From an uncultured Clostridia bacterium (GTDB lineage Bacteria; Bacillota; Clostridia; Christensenellales; Borkfalkiaceae): 14,302 bases of DNA. The stretch is taken from contig CAMWKX010000014.1 in assembly GCA_947174955.1 (NCBI GenBank), positions 1-14,302 on the forward strand, written 5' to 3'. Positions 1 through 8,953 of this stretch are shown here, piece by piece. How positions within the stretch are numbered: the stretch's first letter is position 1; every line of letters starts with the position of its first letter. The notes beneath the pieces are model-generated. The model was not told the DNA's origin. It did no database searches and saw nothing but the letters and a program-made list of their open reading frames with translations. The translations under genes were made by a program, and so were the position numbers.

Positions 1-3000
1 AGTCCGAAACGCCGACGTCGCAGCGGCAGTCGTAGCCGTAGGAGGAAAGCTCCTTTGCAACGTACTTGCCTATGCCCGTCTTGTTTATAATAACTTCGTC
101 GTGCGGGGTGGCAATACCCGTTCTGCCGCGTTCGGCAAACTCTAAAAAGCCCCTCAGACCCGCAACGCCCCTCGACGTCGTACGCGACAGGTCAATCATC
201 GGATAGCGCATCGACGAGAATACTACCATCTCCTCCCTTGCGCGCGACACGGCGACGTTCAGTCTTCGCCAGCCGCCGAACTGGTTCAAAGGTCCGAAGT
301 TCAAAGATATTTTGCCAAGCGTGTCGGGACCGTAGCACACCGAGAAGAGTATTATATCTCTCTCGTCGCCCTGAACGTTTTCGAGGTTCTTTATAAACAG
401 CGGCTCCTCGCGCTCGTACGCGACGTCGTCGAGCCCGTGTTCGGAAATCGCCTTTGTGAGCATTCTCTCGATATACACCTGCTGGGGCGTCGAGAAGGTT
501 ACTACGCCTATCGACGAGCGGCGCAAGTTCGTATCCGAAAGCCTTCTTATTACCTCGGCTACGAGCAGCTCCGCCTCTTCCTTGTTGCACTTGGAGCCGC
601 CGCGCTGGTATATACCGTTCTCGACGTAATGGAATTTAACCTTACTATCGAGCGCGTCGGGCGACGGGAAGGTGCACAGTCTCGAAGAATAATACATAAT
701 ATTCGAGAAGGCGATAAGGCTTTCGTGCTTGGAACGGTAGTGCCACGTCAAATGCTTTTCGGGTATTCCGAGCGCAAGGCAGTCGTCGAGAACGCTCTCC
801 AAATCGTCCGTTTCGGGATTCTCCTCGTCCGCGCCGACCGACATAAAGAAGGACGTGGGCGGCATCTGCTTGGGGTCGCCTACTACTATCGCGCTCTTCG
901 CCCTTGCAAGCGAAGGCACCGCCTCGCACGTCGGCAGCTGCGAAGCCTCGTCGAAGATTACTATATCGAAGAGGTCGGGCGTTGCCGGCAGGAACTGCGA
1001 TACGGTGAACGGCGACATAAGCATACACGGCGCAACCACCTTTAAAAGCTCGGGGATTTCACCGAACAGCGTGCGCAGATTGAGGCTGCGCAGGTTGCCC
1101 TTGGTCTGTCTGCGGAAGGACATAAGCTCTAACGTGAGCGTGCCCTCCGTCTCCTCGCCGGGTAAGCGAGATATGAGGTCGTGGCGTATCTTGTCGCGCG
1201 TCAGCTTTGAAAACTCCTCTAAAATCTGCGTGAAGTTGCTCGCCGTTTCGTCCAGAACGGTCGCCGAAAGTCCCGAAAGCCGAGGGTCGGCGGGAATGTT
1301 CTTCTGCACGAAATTGCGGTACACGTTCTTGCGGAACGCCGAAAGTATCTTTTCGCCGCTTATCTGTCCGCTCTCCAACGCGTCGGTTATGAAAGTCAGT
1401 CCGTTTTCGTTCAGGTTTTTAGCCGTCGCCTTGTACATAGCCCACGCTGGCAACATATCTATATTGTCGATAAGTGCGTTGCACTTGGCGTAATAATAGT
1501 CGTAAATATCCTCGTCGGAAATTGCCTTCCTGTCCGCCTGTATGCTGTCGGCAAAGAAGTCGCAGCTCTGCACAAACGATTTCGCCGAACCGAGCAAGCC
1601 CGTAAACAGCGGCTTTAAATGCCCGTCCGAAGCCTTGGAGCATACCGAGTTGAACGAGTCGGCGTTGTAATCCATAAACACGCCCGCGCACAGACTGTGG
1701 AATTCGTACAGGGGCGCCAGGAAGTCGTCGCGCTTCTTGTCGTTAATGCCGCCGCCGAGTCCCGTAAAGTTGGACGAAAGCGAACTGTAAGTTAAAATTT
1801 TAAGCCTGTCCTGCTCGATTTCGAGCGCCGCCTTCACCCAGTCAAGCTCCTCGCCCGCCTTGACCGGCGTGCGCGCAAGGTGATTTATGCGCTTTACTAT
1901 CGTGGACAGAATTTTCGACGACTGCCATTCGCCGCCGCAGTTTTCGATTTCGTCGTCGATTTTGTCGGCGAGCTTGCCGAAATCTACCAGTCCTTTAAAG
2001 TAAGTCAGCCAGTTCTTAACGCCCGCGTCGTAGCGCAGATTGGCGTTGTAGAAGGTGTAGAACTCCCTTTCGTCGCAGTCGAAGAACACTTTGAGTTCGT
2101 CGCGCGAAAGCTTTCTTACTATCTGCACGAGATTTTCCAGCTTCTTGGAAGTGAACGTGCTGATTTTCTGATTGAACGTGTTCAAGAACAGCGCGAGGTA
2201 ATTTTTAAGGTGCTTTAATTCCGCAAGCACGACTTCCGCCGCGCAGAAAACCGACCTCTTGATTTTTTCGTCGCAGTCGGTTAAGTTGACGTTGGTGAAC
2301 GGCGAACGGTATACTCCGCCGCACTCCTTTGCCGCCGCCTGCGCCGTTAAAAGCATATTTTCGTACTCGGAAAGTTTTTTCGCCGTCAGGTTATCGTAGA
2401 ACGTGCTTTCGATATTGACGAGCTCGGGCGCCGCCGCGTTGGCGAGATAATTGACTATGCCTTCGTACACCGACACGCCTAAGCCGCGCTTTTTGTGCAG
2501 CGCGTACAGCGGCTGATATAGCGTATCGCGGTAGCCGCAGATGGTTTCGCCGTCGGCTAAAAACCGCGCTTCGTCGTATTCCGATTTGAGCGACAGCGTG
2601 TTTTCTATCGAGCGCACGATTTCGCCCTTATCTATCGTCTTGCCGCTGTGCAGTTCCAGACAGAATTCGCCGATACCTATCTCGTTGAGGCGCTTTTTAA
2701 CTACGTTGAGCGCCGCCTGCTTTTCCGCGACGAACAGCACGCGCTTGCCCTTATCGAGGGCGTTGGCTATTATGTTGGTTATGGTCTGGCTCTTGCCCGT
2801 TCCGGGAGGTCCGTGCAGAACGAAGGTCGTGCCTTTTTCCGACTCGGCAACCGCGGAGTACTGCGAACTGTCGCACGAAAGGGGCGTTAAGACGTCGGTA
2901 GGGTCGGAGTCGTCCTCGTCCTCGCCGCACAGCTTGTTGTCGGGGAATTTATTGGTGTTTTCCAAAAGACCTGCAATGAGCGGGTTCTTTTTGTACACGC

Positions 3001-4822
3001 CCATATTGTCCTTGACGTCCTGCCACATTGCGTAGCCCGCAAAGGTGAACTGCGCAAGGTAAACGTCCTCGTACACGAGCCAGCCCTTCATATGCGAAGT
3101 CTTTGCCCTGAACACCGCAAGTATTTCGGCGGGGGTGAGCTTTTCGTCCTCCACGCCCCTAATGTCTATGTCGAATTCCTGCTTTAAAAATTCAAGCAGT
3201 GTCGTATTGACAACGTAATTGTCGCCGAGCTCCAACGTTACGCCCTGCGTTTTGGTCTTTTTAATGTTGACGGGCAGAAGCACGGCGGGCGCGTATTTGA
3301 ATTCCTTGTCGTCGGGGTGCCGCCACTTCAAAAAGCCGAGCGCAAGATATATGGTGTTTGCGCCCACCTCTTCCATTGACGATTTGCCCTTTCTTATCAG
3401 CGTCTGCACCGCCTCGGCTAAACCGCTCTCGCCCGAATACGAACGGACAATCTGCGAATTGAGTTCGATTGTGACAAGCTCGTTGAGCGTTTTTACCTTT
3501 GCGCTCGTTCCGAAGTATAGCGCGTCGTCCAGCTTGGACTGGTTGGCAAGCAGATTGAGCGTGCCCCTGTCCTCGATTTTTTCGAGGAACACCTTTAAAT
3601 CGGTGATTAAAAGATGCACGCAGTCGCGCAAATATCTGAAATTCAAAAGGTTGTTTTTTAAGGACAAGTCGAGAAGTCGCCTTTCCCAGTTTCTGTTTCT
3701 GGTTGCCTTGCGTTGAAGGGACAGACTGTCTGCGTCTATAAGCTCCTCGGGCTTTGCGTCGTAAGAATAGCGGTCGTTGTCGAGTATCTCGTACGAAGAG
3801 CCGCCGCCCACCTTTATGGGCATAGGGTGAATTCCGCCGATACGGCAGCGCTTCACGTCTATGCATTCGTCGAACTTTCCCTGCTGCAACGCCGTGGTAA
3901 AATGGGTTGCCGAAGTTGCAAAGCTTGCGTTTCTGTGCGCGAACAGGTCGTCCACGTCGACGATTGCAAGGTTGTTTACGCCCGCGGAAACGTAGCGCTC
4001 GATGACCGACATATCGTCCTCGACGGGCGAGTTGAAACAGCTTTCGTGCAGCCATACTCCAACGCCAATCTTGGTTTTGCCCACTACTATCACGGGGTTG
4101 AACTTAGCCGCTTCCAGGCAGGACGCCATATACACAGCCATAGCGAGCGGCGTCGCCTTCTTGGTAGTAAGCAGGTCCGCAAGATTTCCGACGCGCACGA
4201 CGTCGGAGGTGTCTTTAACGGTGTCTTCTTCGATATTTAAGTTGCGTATCGCCGAGTACATTGACGCCAAAGCGTACATCAGCGCATTTTTATCGTTGCC
4301 CGAATAGCCCGACCACTCCTTGGAATAGCCCCAAGTTTTGAGCTGTAAGCCCGCCTCGGCAAGTATTTTCTGGCAGTCGGAAAGGCGCGGACGGACGAAG
4401 GCTGCGAGCATTTCCGAGTTGCCCTCCGTGCCCGTCCAGTGCTCCATTGAAATGGCTTTTACGGGCGCCTCTATCGAGCATACCACCGTTCTGCCGCTGC
4501 ATACGGTGACCGTGACCGTGCACGTTTCCGCCGTCTCGATTTCCGCAAGATATTTGGGGTTTAAAAGGGACGGAGTTTTTACCTCCATACTGCTCTCGGC
4601 GGGAATTTCGGCTATTTCGATCTCCGCGGGCAGTATGAGCTTGCTTGCGCCCGAAACCTGAATAGTCAGATTTTCAATAGCCTCTTCGCCGTTGTTTATC
4701 ACCCTGAACGATGTGAACAACGGTATGCGGTTGTAGTACGTTGCGTACGACACGCAGTTTAAAAGTTCGCCGTCCACGTCAAGCGTTTCGATAAGTTGTT
4801 TCGCCTTTTTGTTAGCCGCCAT
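1..4822 (-). CDS. DUF4011-family SF1 helicase with predicted C-terminal nuclease; C-terminus lost at window edge
   Basis: One open frame runs from ATG at 4822 to the left edge (1607 codons, no stop). The start follows AAGGA (4833-4829) at 6 nt spacing. Residues 1-115 look like a beta-sandwich and about 145-330 resemble the family's transglutaminase-like region. W379 and LLDLSLKNNLLNF (383-395) mark the DUF4011 core. Helicase motifs follow: Walker A GPPGTGKS 671-678, DEASQ 1291-1295, GDPKQMPP 1315-1322, HYRS 1361-1364, QGDERD 1484-1489, VSRAR 1525-1529. About 600 mostly helical residues separate motifs I and II, as is usual for these Upf1-like enzymes. Residues after about 1580, ending GYDCRCDVGVSD, match the start of a Vsr/MTES_1575-type nuclease domain whose catalytic residues would lie outside the window. 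Known: SF1 ATPases with this layout occur in defence loci and as orphan housekeeping-like genes. Inferred: a cytosolic nucleic-acid helicase-nuclease. Its substrate and role are unknown. Family assignment is firm. Confidence 0.93.
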   Translation of the reverse strand, partial: MAANKKAKQLIETLDVDGELLNCVSYATYYNRIPLFTSFRVINNGEEAIENLTIQVSGASKLILPAEIEIAEIPAESSMEVKTPSLLNPKYLAEIETAETCTVTVTVCSGRTVVCSIEAPVKAISMEHWTGTEGNSEMLAAFVRPRLSDCQKILAEAGLQLKTWGYSKEWSGYSGNDKNALMYALASMYSAIRNLNIEEDTVKDTSDVVRVGNLADLLTTKKATPLAMAVYMASCLEAAKFNPVIVVGKTKIGVGVWLHESCFNSPVEDDMSVIERYVSAGVNNLAIVDVDDLFAHRNASFATSATHFTTALQQGKFDECIDVKRCRIGGIHPMPIKVGGGSSYEILDNDRYSYDAKPEELIDADSLSLQRKATRNRNWERRLLDLSLKNNLLNFRYLRDCVHLLITDLKVFLEKIEDRGTLNLLANQSKLDDALYFGTSAKVKTLNELVTIELNSQIVRSYSGESGLAEAVQTLIRKGKSSMEEVGANTIYLALGFLKWRHPDDKEFKYAPAVLLPVNIKKTKTQGVTLELGDNYVVNTTLLEFLKQEFDIDIRGVEDEKLTPAEILAVFRAKTSHMKGWLVYEDVYLAQFTFAGYAMWQDVKDNMGVYKKNPLIAGLLENTNKFPDNKLCGEDEDDSDPTDVLTPLSCDSSQYSAVAESEKGTTFVLHGPPGTGKSQTITNIIANALDKGKRVLFVAEKQAALNVVKKRLNEIGIGEFCLELHSGKTIDKGEIVRSIENTLSLKSEYDEARFLADGETICGYRDTLYQPLYALHKKRGLGVSVYEGIVNYLANAAAPELVNIESTFYDNLTAKKLSEYENMLLTAQAAAKECGGVYRSPFTNVNLTDCDEKIKRSVFCAAEVVLAELKHLKNYLALFLNTFNQKISTFTSKKLENLVQIVRKLSRDELKVFFDCDEREFYTFYNANLRYDAGVKNWLTYFKGLVDFGKLADKIDDEIENCGGEWQSSKILSTIVKRINHLARTPVKAGEELDWVKAALEIEQDRLKILTYSSLSSNFTGLGGGINDKKRDDFLAPLYEFHSLCAGVFMDYNADSFNSVCSKASDGHLKPLFTGLLGSAKSFVQSCDFFADSIQADRKAISDEDIYDYYYAKCNALIDNIDMLPAWAMYKATAKNLNENGLTFITDALESGQISGEKILSAFRKNVYRNFVQKNIPADPRLSGLSATVLDETASNFTQILEEFSKLTRDKIRHDLISRLPGEETEGTLTLELMSFRRQTKGNLRSLNLRTLFGEIPELLKVVAPCMLMSPFTVSQFLPATPDLFDIVIFDEASQLPTCEAVPSLARAKSAIVVGDPKQMPPTSFFMSVGADEENPETDDLESVLDDCLALGIPEKHLTWHYRSKHESLIAFSNIMYYSSRLCTFPSPDALDSKVKFHYVENGIYQRGGSKCNKEEAELLVAEVIRRLSDTNLRRSSIGVVTFSTPQQVYIERMLTKAISEHGLDDVAYEREEPLFIKNLENVQGDERDIILFSVCYGPDTLGKISLNFGPLNQFGGWRRLNVAVSRAREEMVVFSSMRYPMIDLSRTTSRGVAGLRGFLEFAERGRTGIATPHDEVIINKTGIGKYVAKELSSYGYDCRCDVGVSD

Positions 4823-4868
4823 TTATATTCCTTACTCCGTGCATTTTCGGAAAATTATTCCAATTGAC

Positions 4869-4897
4869 ATTATATCACTTTTTAACCCGACTTTCAA
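4869..4897 (-). promoter_or_regulatory. Sigma-A-type promoter for the DUF4011 helicase gene
   Basis: TTGAAA (4897-4892), a 17 nt spacer and a perfect TATAAT (4874-4869) preceded by TGA, giving an extended -10. Transcription would start near 4862, leaving a leader of about 40 nt with AAGGA before the ATG at 4822. It lies downstream of the helD terminator, so the helicase gene is probably its own transcription unit. Confidence 0.8.
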
Positions 4898-4934
4898 CAG
4901 TTCGAACAAAATTATTGCCCGTTTTTCCAATAAT

Positions 4935-4962
4935 AAAAGCGGCTTTTTGCAAAGCCGCTTTT
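4935..4962 (-). terminator. Intrinsic terminator of helD
   Basis: A perfect 12 bp stem (AAAAGCGGCTTT with its complement) closes a 4 nt loop. On the minus strand it runs into TTTTATTATT. The first stem base is also the last base of the helD stop codon (4964-4962), so there is no 3' untranslated spacer. Confidence 0.9.
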
Positions 4963-7331
4963 TACCGCACGAGAGCCAGATCTTTTAGCGCCCTCGTATA
5001 CGCTATATATTTCTCGTTTTCCGTCATATCGCCGTCCGCAACGGCTACGGCAGTAAACTCCAAACCCTTGCTTTCGTACACGGTTAAGAGGTTGATTTTC
5101 GTCTTCGAAATCTTGCCGCTCTCCCTCACCACGTTGTAGGTTTTCCTTGTGAACGCCGGCAGATTTTCCTCCGAACAGATTACCGCGCGTAGCCCCGCTT
5201 TATCAGAAAGGAACGAAGATATGCCGCGGCCGTTTATAATCTGTACTTCCTCCCCGCCCAATCCTATCGCTTGCATTTCCACGTTTAAATGCTCGGCTAC
5301 GTAGTACACTATCTGGTTGGTATTGCGGTAATTAAGTCCTAACCTGCTTACGGGATAAGGCAGACTGCCCCAGTCCGAAATGCCGCGGTACGGCGTGATA
5401 TTCTGCCGTAAATCACCGAATATATTGAATTTCGCGTTGGCGTTTACCGTGCGTAAAACTTCGTATTCGGCGGGGGATATGTCCTGCGCTTCGTCGACGA
5501 ACACAAAGCCGTACGACGGAGTTAATTTATACCCCAGCTCGCACATAATGCGGCAGAGCGCGTACGCGTCGCTTCTCACAAGGCGCGAGGTCGGCTCGCC
5601 GTACTTCTGCTTTGCGCCCTTGACGATTTCACGGTAGAAAAACCTTGCAAGCTCCACGGCGTTTTCGCACTTGCCTATCTTTACAAGGTATTTTTCACCC
5701 CGCACCACCTCGGCGAAATCGCACGTAATATCGAACGCCGAGCAAATGTCTTCAATCTTTCCGACCGTCTTGGCGATTTCCTTTTTGGTCTGCTCGCGCT
5801 TTTCGATTCTGTCGGGGTAGGTGTACTCCGACTTGCCGCCGACGAACTGCTTGTACCTCTTTAAGTCCTCGATTTCCTTGTCGACGGTTACGCTTAAATC
5901 GTGTAAATCCTGCACGGCGGTAAGGCAAATCTGACGGCCGTGCGCCGCAATGAATTTGAGCGCCTTGTAAAAGGACAGCAATTGCTTGAAAAAGTAGTAA
6001 TAGCCGTCCATACGGGCGTCCTCGCCCAAAAGGCTTAAAAACTCCCTGACCTCGTTTACGCAGTTGAACAGCTCGCGCATACGCTTGGTGTAAAACAGTC
6101 CGCCGTCCTTTTTCTCCTTTATCTCGCCCAGCACGCAGCGGCGCACCCTCTGCCCCGCGTTCTTTATGCTCTCGTACTCTTTTAACTGATTATCTATTGC
6201 CGACAGTATCGCCGCGACGAATTCGTCGCTCTTGTCGGGCAGCATACCGCGCACGCCCGAGTAAATTTTACTAAGCTTTTTGCGCACGTCGTTCACGAAC
6301 ACGGGCGAATAAACGTAACTTAAATACTCGCCTTTTACGGGCGCAAAATAGTCGATTTTATTTTCGAGCGAAATGCCCGCTCCTTTCAAAAGGCGCAGAT
6401 AATAATTTTCGAGCGTGACCGTCTTTACCCTTTCGAGTTCGAGTATCTGCGCAAGCTCGTCGATAAACGCGTTGAAGCTGTCCGACGGCGTGATTACCAG
6501 CACGGACGAGGGTTTAAGACTTTCGTTGTTGTACATTAGGTACGAAAGTCTGTGCAGAAGTATCATCGTCTTGCCGCTGCCCGCAACGCCCTGCACTATC
6601 ATTTCGGCGTCCTCGGGCGCGGTGATTATTTCGTACTGCTTTTCCTGAATGGTTTCGATTATGTCGCAGATTTCCTGCTTTTCCTTGCGTGAGGAGAGTA
6701 TCTCCTTTAAAAACGGGTCGAAGATGACCGCCGCGTCGCGCCCCGCTATTTCCTCCTTGGAAAGGTTGTCGCCCACCGAAAGGTATTCGTTTTTAAAGTC
6801 GAGGACTTTTCCGCTCTTGGTGCGGATTGCGCGGCGTAAAACCAGCTTGTAGTCGAAGTCGTTTATGGTGAACGAAAGCTTGCTTTTCTGATAATATCTG
6901 CGGGCGAGCGGCGCGCGCCAGTCGACTATTTCCAGCCCCTCGTCTCCCTTCTTGCCTATATAGTAGGAATTGTATCCGTCCTTATTGTCGACCAAATCCA
7001 TACGCGCAAAGTACGGTTCGTCGAAAAAGCATTTGTACGAGGCACGCTTATTCCTTGCGTCGGCAATTAGCGCGTTCAGTTCCAATACGCGCCTGTACTT
7101 TTCCGCGTCGTAGTCGGACGAAGATTGTAGCGCGGCTTTCTCCTCCTGCGCCTCGCGTATCTGACGGGTGAGCTTATTGAGCCGCAGAATTTTGAGCATT
7201 TCGAGAACGGCGGAAATGTGCGCGTTCTCCCACTCCGTCTGCTTGTCCCCGTCAAGAAGGTCGAGATAAAAATTTTTATCGGCGTTCCGTTTCGGGTCTA
7301 TTAAGTTTTTGAGTTTCTCGATATCCGCCAT
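4962..7331 (-). CDS. helD: HelD-like RNA polymerase recycling ATPase (UvrD/Rep-related)
   Basis: 789 residues, close to the 774 of B. subtilis HelD. Known role: HelD binds RNA polymerase and uses ATP to remove stalled or post-termination enzyme from DNA; some relatives protect the polymerase from rifamycins. An N-terminal, probably coiled-coil segment (about 40-100) matches the arm that enters the secondary channel. The family signature with DWRAP (137-141) follows. Helicase motifs: Q-motif-like IQEKQYEIITAP 228-239, Walker A GVAGSGKT 248-255, Walker B VDEAQD 612-617, GDLRQ 639-643, LNYRN 666-670, VYESKGLEF 751-759 and YIAYTRAL 775-782. A long insert (about 290-600) separates motifs Ia and II, as in HelD. 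The start is ATG at 7331, with AGGA 8 nt upstream. The gene stands alone between its own promoter and terminator. All key ATPase residues are present. A generic UvrD-like helicase is less likely because of the DWRAP region. Confidence 0.9.
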   Translation of the reverse strand: MADIEKLKNLIDPKRNADKNFYLDLLDGDKQTEWENAHISAVLEMLKILRLNKLTRQIREAQEEKAALQSSSDYDAEKYRRVLELNALIADARNKRASYKCFFDEPYFARMDLVDNKDGYNSYYIGKKGDEGLEIVDWRAPLARRYYQKSKLSFTINDFDYKLVLRRAIRTKSGKVLDFKNEYLSVGDNLSKEEIAGRDAAVIFDPFLKEILSSRKEKQEICDIIETIQEKQYEIITAPEDAEMIVQGVAGSGKTMILLHRLSYLMYNNESLKPSSVLVITPSDSFNAFIDELAQILELERVKTVTLENYYLRLLKGAGISLENKIDYFAPVKGEYLSYVYSPVFVNDVRKKLSKIYSGVRGMLPDKSDEFVAAILSAIDNQLKEYESIKNAGQRVRRCVLGEIKEKKDGGLFYTKRMRELFNCVNEVREFLSLLGEDARMDGYYYFFKQLLSFYKALKFIAAHGRQICLTAVQDLHDLSVTVDKEIEDLKRYKQFVGGKSEYTYPDRIEKREQTKKEIAKTVGKIEDICSAFDITCDFAEVVRGEKYLVKIGKCENAVELARFFYREIVKGAKQKYGEPTSRLVRSDAYALCRIMCELGYKLTPSYGFVFVDEAQDISPAEYEVLRTVNANAKFNIFGDLRQNITPYRGISDWGSLPYPVSRLGLNYRNTNQIVYYVAEHLNVEMQAIGLGGEEVQIINGRGISSFLSDKAGLRAVICSEENLPAFTRKTYNVVRESGKISKTKINLLTVYESKGLEFTAVAVADGDMTENEKYIAYTRALKDLALVR

Positions 7332-7351
7332 AAAAAGTATCCTGATAACTT

Positions 7352-7380
7352 AGTATAGCAGTCATCGCACAAAAAATCAA
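7352..7380 (-). promoter_or_regulatory. Promoter of helD
   Basis: TTGATT (7380-7375), a 17 nt spacer, and TATACT (7357-7352) preceded by TGC, an extended -10. The predicted start near 7345 leaves a leader of only about 14 nt, just enough for AGGA (7343-7340). The short leader leaves no room for RNA-based control. Confidence 0.75.
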
Positions 7381-7396
7381 CCCATTTTATAAAATT

Positions 7397-7430
7397 AGCG
7401 GCGGGCGCGTGATTTTACGCGCCCGCCGCT
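7397..7430 (-). terminator. Strong hairpin, probable terminator of the MATE gene
   Basis: A perfect, very GC-rich 14 bp stem with a 6 nt loop starts 11 nt after the MATE stop codon. On the minus strand it is followed by AATTTTAT, a weak uridine tract, so termination may be imperfect. The flank contains the 12 bp palindrome ATTTTATAAAAT (7384-7395). Confidence 0.7.
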
Positions 7431-7441
7431 ATCGGCTTATT

Positions 7442-8866
7442 TTATTGTTCGTCGGCACATATGTCCGCATCAACCACATTTTTCGCCGTTTTATTCAGGT
7501 CTTTAAAACACAGTATTGTGAGCGCCGCGGTAACGAGTATCGCTATGCCGTCGGCAATTGGCGCCGCCCACAAACAGCCATCTATCCCCATCGCTATCGG
7601 CAGAGTACACACGAGCGGAACAAAGCAGACCAGATCGCGCACGAGCGAAGCGATTATGGCAAACACGGGTTTGCCCAGCGCCTGAAAGAAAATCGAACTC
7701 ATTTTAATTACACAGGTAAACGTTACGAACATTAAGAATATGCGGAACAGCTTTCTGCCGAACTCCCAGTACCTTTGCGGGTCAACCTGTTCGGGGTCGG
7801 GATTGCCGAAAATCGCAACCACGGCGTTGGGCGCCGCCTCGAATAATACGGTAAACAACAGACAGATTATCACCGTGCTTGACAATATATAAAAATACAG
7901 CTTCTTAATTCTCGAAAAATTCCGCGCACCCATATTGTAACCTATTATCGGCTGACAACCGAGCACTATGCCGACGATAACGTTTACAACCACCGTAAAC
8001 ACCTTGTTCTCGACAGCGATTAGCGCAATGGGAATGTTTACGCCGTAAGCGGAAGTTGCGCCGTACTTTGCGAGCATTATGTTGCAGACGAGCGAAATTA
8101 TAACTATCGTAATCTGCGTTATAAACGAGGAAATTCCCAGCTTGATTGCGGGAGCTACCGCCTTGAAATCGGGGATAAAGCTACTTAATTTTAGTCTGAA
8201 AGTTTTAGTACGAAAGAAGTAAATCACGCTGATTATAAACGACACGCACTGACCGATAACCGTCGCCCACGCTGCGCCCGCCATACCCCATTTACAGCCG
8301 TAAATAAACGCTGGGTCGAGGGCGATATTAACTACCGCACCCGACAGCATAGAAGCCATAGACCACCCCGGCGCACCGTCCGCGCGCACGACCGCGTTCA
8401 TCATATTCATTGCCATATATACGGGGAAGAACGCGAGAATAATATTGAAATATTCGATTGCGTAACCTATACTTTCGGGGGACGCGCCGAATGTCGTAAG
8501 CAGTTGCCTTTTTAAGGGGAAAAACACGGCAATAAGTATTACGCTTATGAGCACGGTCAAACTTAAGCCCGTGCCGACCGCCTTGTGCGATTTTTCCGTT
8601 TCGCCCCTGCCCTGACAGATATTGAGGTACGCCGCACAGCCGTCGCCTATCCACCAGGCAAATGCCTGCGCAATTATGAAAATCGGGAACACTACGCCCG
8701 TTGCCGCATTGCCTAAAACCGACAGCTCGCTGTTGCCTACGAATATCTGGTCTACGATATTGTACAGCGCGCTTACAAGCAACGACAAAATGCACGGTAT
8801 GCAGAATTTTAGCATCAGTTTTCCTATCTTAGCTTTTCCTAAAAAATCGTTTTGCGTATTTTCCAT
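7442..8866 (-). CDS. MATE-family multidrug efflux transporter, MepA-like
   Basis: 474 residues with about 12 predicted membrane helices, the usual size and topology of MATE transporters. These export cationic drugs and dyes across the cytoplasmic membrane using a Na+ or H+ gradient. Recognisable family features: an N-terminal helix with PCILSLLVSALYNIVDQIFVG (24-44), RADGAPGWSM (161-170) followed by N180 and LDP (183-185), and GCQPIIGYNMGA (303-314) in the second half. This pattern resembles S. aureus MepA more than NorM. ATG at 8866 was preferred over in-frame GTG at 8878 because GGGAGG lies between them, correctly spaced for the ATG; the GTG would add four residues and put the ribosome site inside the gene. 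Upstream are a perfect promoter and a terminator hairpin, so expression may depend on readthrough. No regulator gene is adjacent. The substrate cannot be told from sequence. Confidence 0.9.
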   Translation of the reverse strand: MENTQNDFLGKAKIGKLMLKFCIPCILSLLVSALYNIVDQIFVGNSELSVLGNAATGVVFPIFIIAQAFAWWIGDGCAAYLNICQGRGETEKSHKAVGTGLSLTVLISVILIAVFFPLKRQLLTTFGASPESIGYAIEYFNIILAFFPVYMAMNMMNAVVRADGAPGWSMASMLSGAVVNIALDPAFIYGCKWGMAGAAWATVIGQCVSFIISVIYFFRTKTFRLKLSSFIPDFKAVAPAIKLGISSFITQITIVIISLVCNIMLAKYGATSAYGVNIPIALIAVENKVFTVVVNVIVGIVLGCQPIIGYNMGARNFSRIKKLYFYILSSTVIICLLFTVLFEAAPNAVVAIFGNPDPEQVDPQRYWEFGRKLFRIFLMFVTFTCVIKMSSIFFQALGKPVFAIIASLVRDLVCFVPLVCTLPIAMGIDGCLWAAPIADGIAILVTAALTILCFKDLNKTAKNVVDADICADEQ

Positions 8867-8870
8867 ACTA

Positions 8871-8876
8871 CCTCCC
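8871..8876 (-). promoter_or_regulatory. Ribosome binding site that fixes the MATE start
   Basis: GGGAGG on the minus strand, 4 nt before ATG at 8866. The alternative in-frame GTG (8878-8876) shares a base with this element, so it cannot be the start it serves. Confidence 0.75.
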
Positions 8877-8894
8877 ACATTGCGAAAAGCACAT

Positions 8895-8932
8895 AAAAAA
8901 GGCGCAGAAATTCGTCAGAATTTCTACGCCTT
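8895..8932 (-). terminator. Intrinsic terminator between guaA and the MATE gene
   Basis: A stem of 6 bp, one C-A mismatch, then 8 bp, with a GTCA loop (8932-8899), followed on the minus strand by TTTTTT (8900-8895). It lies about 55 nt past the guaA stop and would end the guaBA transcript. It also lies just downstream of the promoter at 8954-8982, so the same element could act as an attenuator in the MATE leader. Confidence 0.85.
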
Positions 8933-8953
8933 AATTAGCTGTTCGACTTGATT

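Noticed and set aside
7384..7395. The palindrome ATTTTATAAAAT as an operator next to the helD promoter
   Set aside because: A simple AT palindrome overlapping the MATE terminator tail and lying upstream of the -35; it is not repeated elsewhere and no regulator gene is nearby.
8868..8894. An 8-codon ORF (MCFSQCGR) ending 1 nt before the MATE start, as a leader peptide
   Set aside because: The position is suggestive of coupling, but its ATG follows the terminator T run with no ribosome site, and nothing else supports translation.
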